Shown: positions 50,369 through 59,573, counted from the stretch's first letter. The stretch: DNA of 64,000 nucleotides from Oculatella sp. LEGE 06141 (GCF_015207605.1 NZ_JADEWO010000007.1:124001-188000); one strand, 5' to 3'. Notes: a model not told the origin generated them from the sequence alone. Numbers and translations are program-made.

Positions 50369-51721
50369 ATGACGTTTATTAACTATTTCAAGCATCATGA
50401 GTACGTACTGGAGAAATTTTGGCTTGATTACTTGGGAGGTCGATATGTTGGTCGTGGAATAATGACTTGGAAACCAGAGACAGGATTTCACATTGAAGCT
50501 CCTCTCAAAAGACAAAAGTTGCCTCAACCTGGAATAGTTGAATTAGGTAAAGTAGGTATCGTGGGGAAAAATAAGACTTCCTCGATTCGCATGAAGCCGT
50601 GGTACTGTGACTGGGCGTTTTCCCCAGCAATACCTCTTGTTGATCGTGAAGATATACTAACTCAGCACCGATTCTCCACTAATTTAAACAGTGCTATCTT
50701 TCTGAATACTCATGACCATATCGGTCATTCATTAAAATATATAGGTTCCTCACTCTATGAAATCAAAGATGTCGATTTTTTATTTGATTTTGTGACCAGA
50801 GGAGGAGTTGAGGTTGCCGATCATTTCCTCAAATCAAAAACTCGCGATTTAAAGGGTATTTTTCATCAAGGTGATCAGGGAGAAGAAATAAAAGGGTATT
50901 TAATTGATGATAGATACCTGGAACTCTACTGGCAATTTCCTAAAGCTATTTTTTCAAAGGAATACTGCTGGAAATGGTCAGAAGCTGTTCAATTTTCCTT
51001 ATCCATTCTTCTTGGTCAAACAGTCAATCTACTTTGTAGAGAGTTAACTTTTGGAAATAGAACTCGTTCTGAGTTTAAGAAGAAGCAAGATATAAGATCT
51101 CATGGTTTACTACGTCTTTACTATCATCAGTATGGTAAGGACGAAATCAAAGCAACCAAAATCTATTTTTTAAAGCTTACAAATTTTCTCGCTTGCAAGT
51201 CTCAAGGTGCAAGTATTTGTATTAATGTCTTAAAACAAGTTACGGAGGCATCTCAGCAGAAAAATTGGCAGACACGTGAACTACTTCTTTCTACTGTTCT
51301 TGAAGCAGTACTGAGAAATATTGACAATCAACCCTTTCAAGTGAAGAAAGGGGAAGCTAAATCTTGGAATGTAGGCAAAAGCCTAGAGAAATTCTTTCAA
51401 AAACATTTATCCTCTGACATATGGCAACAGTTTTGTAAGCGAGTGATGCAGGAGCACACTTATTTACGCGATCGTAATGCACATCCAGATTGGCTGTTTA
51501 ACCAGGGTGGGGCTTTATCAGAGGAGGAAAAAGAAAAAGCGTTAGATAGCATGATCTTTCTAAGCCGATTCTATGGCTATATAATCCTGTCTCTTGCCGG
51601 AGTTGAAAATTTAGAGCCAGTGTTTCCTCGACCTCATCAGGACTGGGGAGCCACTATTACTCTACAACCACCCATGCTTAAGCAGGAATTTATTGATAGA
51701 CCCGATGACTTGATGGAGTAA
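50369..51721 (+). CDS. HEPN-type putative RNase (ApeA-like)
   Basis: 450 residues, AT-rich relative to the rest. The N-terminal 200 are a beta-rich domain starting MTFINYFKHHEYVLEKFWLD with no signature that I know. The C-terminal half is helical and ends in a HEPN-like Rx4H motif, RDRNAH (R367, H372), in YLRDRNAHPDWLF. The layout resembles ApeA-type abortive-infection proteins, in which HEPN cleaves RNA. It sits between Ro60 and KptA, beside a tRNA array, so tRNA is a plausible substrate. Activity is inferred from the motif alone. Confidence 0.6.
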   Translation: MTFINYFKHHEYVLEKFWLDYLGGRYVGRGIMTWKPETGFHIEAPLKRQKLPQPGIVELGKVGIVGKNKTSSIRMKPWYCDWAFSPAIPLVDREDILTQHRFSTNLNSAIFLNTHDHIGHSLKYIGSSLYEIKDVDFLFDFVTRGGVEVADHFLKSKTRDLKGIFHQGDQGEEIKGYLIDDRYLELYWQFPKAIFSKEYCWKWSEAVQFSLSILLGQTVNLLCRELTFGNRTRSEFKKKQDIRSHGLLRLYYHQYGKDEIKATKIYFLKLTNFLACKSQGASICINVLKQVTEASQQKNWQTRELLLSTVLEAVLRNIDNQPFQVKKGEAKSWNVGKSLEKFFQKHLSSDIWQQFCKRVMQEHTYLRDRNAHPDWLFNQGGALSEEEKEKALDSMIFLSRFYGYIILSLAGVENLEPVFPRPHQDWGATITLQPPMLKQEFIDRPDDLME

Positions 51722-51793
51722 GTGCATTTGAGAAATTGATCAGTGAATGTGTCCAAGTAGCATAGATTCGCTCAACCACAGGAGGTGATTGTC

Positions 51794-51865
51794 ATGAGCG
51801 ACATGAAGAAAGCGTATGAGGTGGCAGCGATCGCCCTTCAGGAATCCTTACCTCGTAAGCGGTAG
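51794..51865 (+). CDS. Possible microprotein, 23 residues
   Basis: ATG 51794 is preceded by AGGAGGTGATT, an ideal ribosome site, in the gap between the HEPN gene and kptA. The product is MSDMKKAYEVAAIALQESLP plus RKR, an amphipathic helix. Support comes only from the ribosome site. Confidence 0.35.
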   Translation: MSDMKKAYEVAAIALQESLPRKR

Positions 51866-51950
51866 CATCTCATGATCTCCTGTGTGCCTTAACTTGCAGA
51901 GCCTACGCACGAGTACGACAGCAATAGATTAATAGAAGTGGAGTAGCGTC

Positions 51951-52508
51951 ATGGACAAGACGCGGCAGATCAAAATTAGTAAATACCTGAGCAAACATCT
52001 GCGGCACGCACCAGAGCGACTGGGGCTGACTCTGGCGATCGGGGGTTGGGTGAACGTCGATGATCTGTTATCTGCCTGTGCTGCCCACCAGTTTCCTATC
52101 ACTCGTACCGAGTTGGAGGAAGTCGTCGCCACCAGCGATAAACAGCGATTTTCATTTGATGAAACCAAGACTCGGATTCGCGCCAATCAAGGACATAGTG
52201 TTGAGGTTGATTTAGAACTACAGCCGCAAATTCCACCGGATGTGCTGTATCACGGAACAGGTAAACAATCGGTGCCTGCAATTTTACAATCAGGGTTACT
52301 CAAGATGTCACGGCATCATGTGCATTTGTCTAAGGATGTAGAAACGGCTCGAAAAGTTGGAATGCGGCATGGTCGTCCGGTAATTTTTGCGATCGCTGCT
52401 GCCAGTATGCACCAGACAGGATTCATGTTTTACTGCTCCGATAACGGGGTCTGGCTCGTAGACGAAGTTCCTCCGCAATATTTAGAGGTGATGAGTATTC
52501 AAAACTGA
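51951..52508 (+). CDS. kptA: RNA 2'-phosphotransferase KptA/Tpt1
   Basis: 185 residues. The signature SKYLSKHLRHAPERLGL with its conserved Arg/His, then DVLYHGTG, HHVHLSKDVETARKVG and VIFAIAA mark Tpt1/KptA. The enzyme moves an RNA 2'-phosphate to NAD+, releasing ADP-ribose 1'',2''-cyclic phosphate, and repairs the scar left by some RNA ligases; family members can also ADP-ribosylate nucleic-acid ends. Its location in an island of tRNA genes, Ro60 and a HEPN protein fits RNA repair. Confidence 0.9.
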   Translation: MDKTRQIKISKYLSKHLRHAPERLGLTLAIGGWVNVDDLLSACAAHQFPITRTELEEVVATSDKQRFSFDETKTRIRANQGHSVEVDLELQPQIPPDVLYHGTGKQSVPAILQSGLLKMSRHHVHLSKDVETARKVGMRHGRPVIFAIAAASMHQTGFMFYCSDNGVWLVDEVPPQYLEVMSIQN

Positions 52509-52519
52509 GGATATCGAAA

Positions 52520-53359
52520 ATGCAACTCCATCGATTTGATAGCGTTAAGGAATTTTGGCAATGCGCTCAAAATTATCTGCTGCAATACGAGGCAGAGCAC
52601 AATGCGTTACTGGGTGTTTTGCACACGCTGTTACATTATCCAGAGCGTTATCCTGAACCACCCTATCTGGCACTGGTTCAGGCAGATGACCAGATTCTCG
52701 CGATCGCCATCTGCACGCCTCCAAATAGTGTACTGCTGTCTAAAGGACAGGATTTGAATGCCTTAAACCTCATTGCTCAAGATTTACAACACGAGCAGCT
52801 ACCAGGGGTTGAAGGTCTAGTCGCCGAAACTGAAACGTTTGTGCAAATTTGGCAAAATCTCACTGGACAATCCTATCAACAAGGAGTTGAGTCAAAAATC
52901 TATCAGTTAACCCAGGTAGAGCCTGTAACAACCGTTAAGGGGTATCTCAGGCTGGCAACACCAGACGATCGCCCCTTGTTGTTAAAGTGGGTTGCTGCAT
53001 TTAATTCTGAAATTGACATTGTTAGCGATGCTGAAATTGAGCGGAGAGTAGAGGTTGAGTTGAAGCGACAGAGTACCTACCTGTGGGAGGATGGCGTTCC
53101 CGTTTCAATGATTGGCGGTCGGCAATTTTCCTCAACATCCGCTCGGATTGCCCCCGTTTACACTCCCCCTGAACACCGTCGTAAAGGCTATGCAACGGCT
53201 GGTGTTGCTGCCTTAAGCCAAAAGCTTTTGGATCAGGGGTGCGATCACTGTTTTCTATTCACTGATTTAGCCAATTCCACTTCAAACGCTATCTACCAAA
53301 AAATCGGTTATCGACCCGTTTGTGACTGGCATGAATATTCATTCAACCTCAAGGAGTAA
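52520..53359 (+). CDS. GNAT acetyltransferase (two-domain)
   Basis: 279 residues. The C-terminal GNAT core has PEHRRKGYATAGVAALSQ (acetyl-CoA loop) and NAIYQKIGYRPV. The N-terminal half resembles a degenerate GNAT-like domain. The substrate is unknown. It starts 11 bp after kptA and ends 2 bp before the NADAR gene, so all three are one operon. Confidence 0.82.
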   Translation: MQLHRFDSVKEFWQCAQNYLLQYEAEHNALLGVLHTLLHYPERYPEPPYLALVQADDQILAIAICTPPNSVLLSKGQDLNALNLIAQDLQHEQLPGVEGLVAETETFVQIWQNLTGQSYQQGVESKIYQLTQVEPVTTVKGYLRLATPDDRPLLLKWVAAFNSEIDIVSDAEIERRVEVELKRQSTYLWEDGVPVSMIGGRQFSSTSARIAPVYTPPEHRRKGYATAGVAALSQKLLDQGCDHCFLFTDLANSTSNAIYQKIGYRPVCDWHEYSFNLKE

Positions 53360-53361
53360 TC

Positions 53362-53805
53362 ATGACAATTTACTTTTACGTCGAGCGAGAAAAACCTTAC
53401 GGTTGCTTCTCCAATTTTTCAGCACATGGCTTCATGCTGGATGAGTTGTATTGGGCAACGAGTGAGCATTACTTCCAGGCACAGAAGTTTGTTGGTACTC
53501 CCTATCTAGAGAAGGTACGACAGACTAAAACGCCTAAAGATGCAGCGAACATGGGTAGGAACCGCTCTCTACCCCTTCGCTCTGACTGGGAACAGGTCAA
53601 AGATGATGTCATGCGGAATGCTGTACTACAAAAGTTCAGAACCCACGCAGACATTCGAGAAATTTTGCTGATAACTGGAGAGGAAGTGCTGGTGGAGAAC
53701 TCCCCGATCGATTATTACTGGGGTTGTGGCAAAGATGGCAGTGGCAAAAATAAACTGGGGCAGATTTTGATGGAGGTGCGTGAGGTTTTACGCAATGGAG
53801 ATTAG
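53362..53805 (+). CDS. NADAR family protein
   Basis: 147 residues, the size of the domain. PYGCFSNFSAHGF, EHYFQAQKF, and DYYWGCGKDGSGKNKLGQILM are the signature blocks. NADAR proteins cleave N-glycosidic bonds of ADP-ribose-type molecules and can remove ADP-ribose from nucleobases. Being in the operon of KptA, which makes ADP-ribose derivatives or ADP-ribosylated ends, it may process the product. Confidence 0.88.
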   Translation: MTIYFYVEREKPYGCFSNFSAHGFMLDELYWATSEHYFQAQKFVGTPYLEKVRQTKTPKDAANMGRNRSLPLRSDWEQVKDDVMRNAVLQKFRTHADIREILLITGEEVLVENSPIDYYWGCGKDGSGKNKLGQILMEVREVLRNGD

Positions 53806-54256
53806 CTTCAAACCTGTTGAACTCTCGGATATTGACACTGTTCTAATATTCATTCAGGAGTATTACGACTACGATCACCATTCCTTTGAAATGCCCCAAA
53901 CTCGGACTGCACTAGAGAACCTCATCCGCCATCCAGATCGGGGACGAGTATGGTTCATTTGTCGAAATACAAAACCCGTTGGTTACACTGTCCTCACATT
54001 AGGCTATAGCCTGGAATATTTAGGACGGGACGCTTTTGTTGATGAAATTTATGTTCGGGAAAGCGATCGCGGACAGGGGATCGGGAGAGCGACCTTTGAA
54101 TTTCTAGAAGAGGTTTGCCGTTCACTGGGTGTAAACGCCCTTCACCTGGAAGTTGAACAGCACAATACTAATGCTCAACAGATTTATCGTAAGTTGGGGT
54201 TCATGGATCACGAACGTTATTTGATGACACGCTTGTTACCTGAAGACCAGCCTTGA
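53795..54256 (+). CDS. GNAT acetyltransferase
   Basis: 153 residues. ESDRGQGIGRATFEFLEEVC is the acetyl-CoA loop and NTNAQQIYRKLGF the usual C-terminal block. ATG 53795 overlaps the NADAR stop by 11 bp and has GAGG upstream, giving translational coupling. Substrate unknown. Confidence 0.82.
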   Translation: MEISFKPVELSDIDTVLIFIQEYYDYDHHSFEMPQTRTALENLIRHPDRGRVWFICRNTKPVGYTVLTLGYSLEYLGRDAFVDEIYVRESDRGQGIGRATFEFLEEVCRSLGVNALHLEVEQHNTNAQQIYRKLGFMDHERYLMTRLLPEDQP

Positions 54257-54265
54257 GAGGTTGCT

Positions 54266-55099
54266 ATGACTGACATCCACAAGCTACTGAACCAAATTAC
54301 TGGTGCTGAAGCACAACTGCGATCGCACCAATTTCTTGCACCCTGCGTCAAGGGTGGACGAGTTCGCACACGGGTTGCGGGGATGGTTCACACTTTCACT
54401 CCTAAACCTCGTCAGTTTGAAGGATGGGGCATTTTTCAACCTGTGGATGAGCAGGGGGCAACGTTGCTCGAAGCGGCAGATTTACCACAGATTTTGGCTT
54501 ACTTGCAACAGTTTCCAACCATCCGACTACGGTTAGCTCACCGCTTACAAAATCAAAGCTGGCTAGCGTATCCAATCAATGAAGCGGATATGCGGCAACG
54601 GTTTAAGATGGTCAAGCCTGTACCTGTGCATTTGGTGACAGAAGGCATTGCCTTTGAGCAAATCCTCGCTCGCTGGAATGGCAACTCCTGCTGGTTTGGG
54701 GAGGTCGATCGCCGCGCTGACCCTGCGATCGCCGAAACCCTCCAATCCAATCTCGAGCAGTTGACTCGTGTGGAGGAATTGCAGTTTAAGGGGATGACTC
54801 CAGAAATGCGATCGCTCTACGAGTTAGCAACTCAGCAAGTAGAAGGGTTTGCCCAACCCCAACGAGATGAAAAGCAACTGCGCCAAGCTCTCAAGTTGGG
54901 CGGGGGTGAACTGCACCAGTTTCAGGATCGGGGTGATTACTGGACAGTGGACTGGACAACCTCAGATGGCGTTCGTCATACCAGTGCGATCGCCAAAGAT
55001 GACTTGACTGTAGTGAGTTCTGGAATTTGCTTGAGCGGACGCGATCGCGACTTCGACCTGCAATCGTTAGTGGGTGTGATGGAACACCGGGAGTGGTGA
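54266..55099 (+). CDS. Unknown protein coupled to ThiF-like gene
   Basis: 277 residues with mixed alpha/beta character, no membrane spans, and no catalytic motif that I recognise; RVAGMVHTFTPKPRQFEGWG and SGICLSGRDRDFDLQSL are distinctive. It lies 4 bp before the ThiF/E1-like gene and 9 bp after a GNAT gene, so it belongs to the same operon and may be a partner of the E1-like protein. Confidence 0.6.
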   Translation: MTDIHKLLNQITGAEAQLRSHQFLAPCVKGGRVRTRVAGMVHTFTPKPRQFEGWGIFQPVDEQGATLLEAADLPQILAYLQQFPTIRLRLAHRLQNQSWLAYPINEADMRQRFKMVKPVPVHLVTEGIAFEQILARWNGNSCWFGEVDRRADPAIAETLQSNLEQLTRVEELQFKGMTPEMRSLYELATQQVEGFAQPQRDEKQLRQALKLGGGELHQFQDRGDYWTVDWTTSDGVRHTSAIAKDDLTVVSSGICLSGRDRDFDLQSLVGVMEHREW

Positions 55100-55103
55100 G
55101 ACT

Positions 55104-55742
55104 ATGACCATCTTTTTTCATGAGCAGCTTTACCGGACAGATTCAGTGATGGCAAAGCTGAAGCAGTTCCCTGTGACTATTTGTGGCGCAGGAGCTTTGG
55201 GCGCAAATCTGGCTGAGAACTTGGCTCGTGCTGGTTTTGGTAAACTCAGGGTGATCGATTGCGATCGCATTGAAGAACGCAATCTCTCTACGCAGCCCTA
55301 CTATCGCTCAGATGTTGGTGCATTCAAAGCCAAGATTTTGGCGAATAACTTATATCGGGCGATCGGAACCAAGGTAGAAGCGGAAACCAGAGAACTGACT
55401 GCGACAAATGCGGCTCAACTACTCAAAGACAGTGGGCTGATCGTAGATGTCTTCGACAACAGCATCTCTCGTCAAGCGGTGAAGGATTATGCTGATAGCA
55501 CTGGAACGACCTGCTTCCATGCTGGACTTTCTGCCGACTATGCAGAAGTCATCTGGAATGATGTTTATCGAGTTCCATCTGATGTCAATGATGATGTCTG
55601 TGATTATCCACTCGCACGTAATTTAGTGATGCTAACGGTAGCTGTGGTTTGTGAGGCGATCGTTTCTTTTGTTGCCACAGGAGAACAACGGCACTTCACA
55701 ATTACACTGAAGGATTTGAGTGTTCAATCTCTCAATCTGTAA
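55104..55742 (+). CDS. ThiF/E1-like adenylating-fold protein
   Basis: 212 residues of Rossmann fold: VTICGAGALGANLAENLARAG (nucleotide loop), VIDCDRIEERNLSTQPYY (catalytic Asp and Arg/Asn), KAKILANNL and VDVFDNSISRQ. The zinc cysteines of MoeB/ThiF are absent, so it is a reduced E1-like protein. Such proteins adenylate ubiquitin-like carriers or occur in defence operons, but no ubiquitin-like gene is seen here. Confidence 0.78.
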   Translation: MTIFFHEQLYRTDSVMAKLKQFPVTICGAGALGANLAENLARAGFGKLRVIDCDRIEERNLSTQPYYRSDVGAFKAKILANNLYRAIGTKVEAETRELTATNAAQLLKDSGLIVDVFDNSISRQAVKDYADSTGTTCFHAGLSADYAEVIWNDVYRVPSDVNDDVCDYPLARNLVMLTVAVVCEAIVSFVATGEQRHFTITLKDLSVQSLNL

Positions 55743-55760
55743 CATCCGATGGTGGCTGGA

Positions 55761-56177
55761 CTACTCCCCATAGACCGTCACCATCACTTTGCGCTGTCGG
55801 GCTTTGACATCACATTCCAGATGAAAAATCTGCTGCCACGTTCCCAGAACCAGCTTGCCCTGCTCGATGGGTACGGTCAGAGAGGGTCCAAGCCAGGTTG
55901 CCTGGAGATGGGAATGCCCGTTGCCATCATGCCAGGTTTGCTCATGTCCGTAGTCTCGACTAGGTGGAATCACCTTGTTTAGCAGTTCAGGTAAGTCTCG
56001 TTGAAGCCCTGGCTCAAATTCAATGGCACCAATTGCGCCTGTGCTGCCCACATTAAACACATTCACCATTCCCGTTCGGATGCCTGCTTTTTGGACAATT
56101 TGGCTGATCTGTCCAGTCAAATCATGCATATCCCCGTGTCCTTTCGTTGGCAGGCTAATGTATTCCTGGTGAACCAT
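55761..56177 (-). CDS. YjbQ family protein (UPF0047)
   Basis: 138 residues, the normal family size. FNVGSTGAIGAIEFEPGL and YGHEQTWHDGNGHSHLQATW (His cluster) with the C-terminal LECD(V)KARQRKVMVTVYG block are diagnostic. The family has weak thiamine-phosphate synthase activity reported. ATG 56177 has GAGGA upstream. It is convergent with the ThiF-like gene and divergent to a GNAT gene, so it has its own promoter. Confidence 0.88.
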   Translation of the reverse strand: MVHQEYISLPTKGHGDMHDLTGQISQIVQKAGIRTGMVNVFNVGSTGAIGAIEFEPGLQRDLPELLNKVIPPSRDYGHEQTWHDGNGHSHLQATWLGPSLTVPIEQGKLVLGTWQQIFHLECDVKARQRKVMVTVYGE

Positions 56178-56255
56178 ATTCTTATCCTCTTCAAACTGAA
56201 ATTTGCCTTTCAGACATTGATTGTACTGATATACCCAATGGCGAGGCTGCATCGG

Positions 56256-56726
56256 ATGGCGCTTGAAATCCAGAGAATTCGATATTTGCCCACCCAGGAG
56301 TTTACCGAAATACTGGCAGAGAGCAAGATGGCTGGCTTTCGCGCAATCGAGCGCCTTGTTACTGACTGGGAAACAGGCATCAATCGCTTCGATCGCCCAG
56401 GAGAAGCATTGTTCATTGCAAGGCAAGGCGATCGCATTCTTGGCGTTTGTGGGTTAAATCGTGATCCCTACATCGACTCCAGCCAAATTGGACGAGTTCG
56501 ACGGTTATACGTGATGCAGGACAGCCGCCGTCAGGGAATTGGGCAAATATTAGTCTACCAGGTTATCGAAGTAGCAAAGTTCAGTTTCAACCGACTCCAT
56601 GTTCGCACAACGAATCCTATCGCGGCTCAGTTCTATCAATCACTTGGTTTTATGCTTTGTCATGATGAATCTGCAACCCATACCCTAAATCTAACAACGA
56701 CTCACTCAGATCGCTCTCTACAATAA
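56256..56726 (+). CDS. GNAT acetyltransferase
   Basis: 156 residues. QDSRRQGIGQILVYQVIE is the acetyl-CoA loop; NPIAAQFYQSLGF follows. ATG 56256 has GAGG ten bases upstream; ATG 56238 is an alternative. The gene starts 80 bp from the divergent yjbQ-type gene. Substrate unknown. Confidence 0.78.
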   Translation: MALEIQRIRYLPTQEFTEILAESKMAGFRAIERLVTDWETGINRFDRPGEALFIARQGDRILGVCGLNRDPYIDSSQIGRVRRLYVMQDSRRQGIGQILVYQVIEVAKFSFNRLHVRTTNPIAAQFYQSLGFMLCHDESATHTLNLTTTHSDRSLQ

Positions 56727-56769
56727 GAACTGAATGATCGGCAATTGTGGCAATTGAGGTAAGAGCCAA

Positions 56770-57489
56770 ATGTCTGCATCGCTTGTGGAAAGGCATATTG
56801 TGGCAATGGGTGGTGGTGGTTTCTCGATGGAACCCGATAATCCTCTTCTGGATCAATACATTCTTGGGTTGGTTAATAAAGCGCAGCCCAAAGTCTGCTT
56901 TCTACCAACGGCTGGAGGAGACAGCGATCGCTACATCGTCAAGTTCTACTCTGCTTTCTTGAAATTTCCCTGCCAACCGAGCCATCTTTCCCTATTTAAT
57001 CCTCAAACCCTTGACCTGCGGGGCTTTCTGCTGGAACAGGACATTATCTACGTGGGTGGTGGCAATACCAAAAATTTAGTTGCCCTTTGGCGTGAGTGGG
57101 AGTTAGATCGCTTTTTGAAAGAAGCGTGGGAAAAAGGAACGATTCTGTGTGGCTTAAGTGCCGGTTCATTGTGCTGGTTTGAATCCGGTGTGAGTGATTA
57201 TCCTGGGAATGGTGTTCTGAAGCCGCTTAACTGCTTGGGATTTCTTCAAGGCAGCCATTGCCCTCATTACGATGGAGAAGCAAATCGCAGACCCACTTAT
57301 CATCAACTGGTGGCAGAGGGACTCCTGCCAGATGGGTATGCAGCCGATGATGGTGTTGGCTTGCATTTCATCAACGGGACACTGACAAGGATTGTGAGTT
57401 CTCGACCCCATGCAAAAGCTTACCGTGTGGAACGGCAGGATGGGAGTGTTCAGGAAACCGTGCTGGAACCAACTTATCTCAGAGGCTGA
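56770..57489 (+). CDS. Peptidase E-like protein (family S51)
   Basis: 239 residues. IVAMGGGGFSM, the nucleophile block LCGLSAGSLCWF (Ser, about 137), and PHYDGEANRRPTYHQL (His) identify the aspartyl-dipeptidase/peptidase E fold. It probably hydrolyses small acidic peptides in the cytosol. It follows a GNAT gene and precedes another at 12 bp, in one transcription unit. Confidence 0.85.
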   Translation: MSASLVERHIVAMGGGGFSMEPDNPLLDQYILGLVNKAQPKVCFLPTAGGDSDRYIVKFYSAFLKFPCQPSHLSLFNPQTLDLRGFLLEQDIIYVGGGNTKNLVALWREWELDRFLKEAWEKGTILCGLSAGSLCWFESGVSDYPGNGVLKPLNCLGFLQGSHCPHYDGEANRRPTYHQLVAEGLLPDGYAADDGVGLHFINGTLTRIVSSRPHAKAYRVERQDGSVQETVLEPTYLRG

Positions 57490-57500
57490 AAATAGAAGCT

Positions 57501-58043
57501 ATGCCCTTTCCAGCACACTTTCTCCCTCAACAAACTGAACGACTGACGCTGAGGCGATTTATTGAAGCTGACCTCGATCGCTTCCTTGCCTATCGCCATG
57601 ATCCGGTTGTTGCTCGGTTTCAGAGTTGGTCAATGCTATCAGAGGATGAGGCGATCGCTTTCATTCATGAAATGAGTACAGCCCCAATTGGAATTCCGGG
57701 GGAATGGTTTCAAATTGCGATCGCCCTTCAACTATCCAATCAGCTAATTGGTGATATTGGGATACAGGTGAGTGAACACGATACGAGAACAGTAGAAGTT
57801 GGGTTTACGCTACATCGAGAAGAACAAGGTCAGGGCTTTGCGAGAGAAGCCATTCAATCATTACTTTGCTCATTATTTGAACTTGGGAATATTACTAAAG
57901 TCATTGGTATTACAGATAGCCGCAATTATCCATCTATCAATCTTCTGACACGATTGGGGATGAACTTAGTCAGTTCTGAAGAGGTTGTATTCAAGCATGA
58001 ATTATGTGTAGAGCAAACATTTGAATTAAAGAAGGAAGACTGA
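57501..58043 (+). CDS. GNAT acetyltransferase, RimJ/RimL-like
   Basis: 180 residues. ERLTLRRFIEADLDRFLAY at the start, EVGFTLHREEQGQGFAREAI (acetyl-CoA loop) and SINLLTRLGM mark the RimJ-type subgroup. The stop lies only 11 bp before an IS element, so any following operon gene has been displaced. Confidence 0.82.
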   Translation: MPFPAHFLPQQTERLTLRRFIEADLDRFLAYRHDPVVARFQSWSMLSEDEAIAFIHEMSTAPIGIPGEWFQIAIALQLSNQLIGDIGIQVSEHDTRTVEVGFTLHREEQGQGFAREAIQSLLCSLFELGNITKVIGITDSRNYPSINLLTRLGMNLVSSEEVVFKHELCVEQTFELKKED

Positions 58044-58054
58044 CTGTTGCATAT

Positions 58055-59368
58055 AGCCCTTAGTGGTGCAGAGAAGTCCTGAAAGGCTTGCTGTAGCGAG
58101 CGTCTTAAATGAGACGGGGATTAGCTGAGGAGGGGCGTTTCATGAGACGCTTAAGTTCCCCAACTCAGAGCAAATCTCATGGAAACACCCCTCTTGTATC
58201 GTCAACTGCAAGACCAATTGCGTCAATGGGTCACGCCCAAAGACCAACGGCACCTCCAAGGGTTCGCTGAAATTCTTGCTGCTATTTTGCAATCAGGAAG
58301 TGCCTGTTTGGGCAAATGGATTCCCTATCTCAGTCATCGCGGATGCCAAGCTCGTGCTCATTTAGAGCGTTTGAGCTACTTCCTGCACAACCAACAGATC
58401 ACACCTGAGCAGTTTTATGAACCGATGCTGCGTCATGTTCTGTCCGCGTTTGCCGGAGCGTCTGTATTATTGACCCTCGATACCAGTATGCTGTGGGATC
58501 AATTTTGCCTGATTGAGGTCTGTTTCGTTTGGGGAGGACGTTCCTTGACGCTGGCTCAAGTTGTGATTGAGCACGGCAGTGCAACGGTGGGCTCAATCAC
58601 TATCAGAGCGTCCTTCAGTGCGCTAAACGGGTCTTGCCTCCCCAGGCTCAGGTGACCCTACTGGCAGACCGGGGCTTTGAGCATGGCAACCTGATTCATT
58701 GGTTAGGGCAACAGCATTGGTCATGGGCAATCCGAGTGAAGTCGGATTTGAAGGTGACTCTGGCGAACGGTTGCACACAATCGGTTGAGCAACTCTTGCC
58801 GGGCGAAGAGCAGGCGTATCTGTTTGAGAACGTGCAGGTTCTAGATGGAATTGCGTGTCATCTGGTCACCGCTAAGGCGCTAGATACTAAAGACGCTTGG
58901 GCAGTGTTGTCTGACCAACCCCATTCCCTACAAACCTTTGCGCTCTATGGCAAGCGATTGGGTGGCATTGAACCTCACTTCAAGGATTACAAGTCCGCAG
59001 CCTTTGGCGTGTTGCACTCAGGCTGACGCAATGCCCAAGCCCTTACCTGCTTATTCATGCTGCTTGATTGTGCTACTCTCATTGCTTTGATGGTGGGCAT
59101 GCTGCTGGTGCAATCAGGGGAGCGTTCATGTCTTGACTGGCATGGAGAACGAGGCTTAAGTTTTCTGCAACTCGGTCTACGGCAACTCGCTCGTCTCTGC
59201 TATAAGCGATTGTCTCTGCCCAAACTCTCGGCATTACCCAAAGATAATCCGCCTCCTGCGTGTGCTTCTCAGCGTAAACGTGATGCGTTAGATTGCCGGA
59301 TTGAATTCTCCAAAGTTGTTAGATTCTCATGATGAGACTACTCTGAGTTTTCTGCACCACTAAGGGCT
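58055..59368. mobile_element. Insertion sequence (IS4-like), inactive
   Basis: Ends AGCCCTTAGTGGTGCAGA (left, 58055) and its complement at 59349-59368 (right) form terminal inverted repeats of about 18 bp. It encodes one broken transposase. No target duplication is evident. Its right end interrupts a small minus-strand gene; its left end lies just after a GNAT gene. Confidence 0.8.
58179..59332 (+). pseudogene. DDE transposase, frameshifted and with in-frame stop
   Basis: The N-terminal part (to about 58590) contains the first catalytic block LLTLDTSMLWD. The frame shifts near 58590; downstream, VTLLADRGFEHGNLI is the second catalytic block, then WAIRVKSDLKV. A TGA at 59024-59026 interrupts again before the C-terminal part, which ends at 59332. 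The pieces together make an IS4-type transposase of normal size, so it was once intact. Confidence 0.8.
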
Positions 59369-59520
59369 CGGCTCTTATCTCCCATCTTTGGCAAAGCTCT
59401 CCGCTCATCGGCTGTCAAATCTACGAGAAACGGTAGCTTTGCTTTGATCGTAGCGACAGTAGCCAGCACCGCATCTCGATCGCTTTGAGTCAAGGCTGCA
59501 CTAATTGGAGTAATGGGCAT
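59369..59520 (-). pseudogene. Small conserved gene truncated by the IS element
   Basis: The N-terminal 50 residues (MPITPISAALTQSDRDAVLA, then KAKLPFLVDLTADERRALPKMG) resemble the start of a cyanobacterial protein family that normally continues for 60 or more residues. Here the frame runs into the IS right end at 59368 and stops at 59338. The missing part is not found at the left side of the IS, so a deletion accompanied or followed the insertion. Confidence 0.65.
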
Positions 59521-59573
59521 AGTAGGTTGCTCCCTAAAAAGTAGTTTTCTTGAGAGTTCCCAAACTTCAACCC

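Noticed and set aside
58055-59368. A target-site duplication at the IS ends
   Set aside because: Flanking bases on the two sides do not match, consistent with a later deletion.
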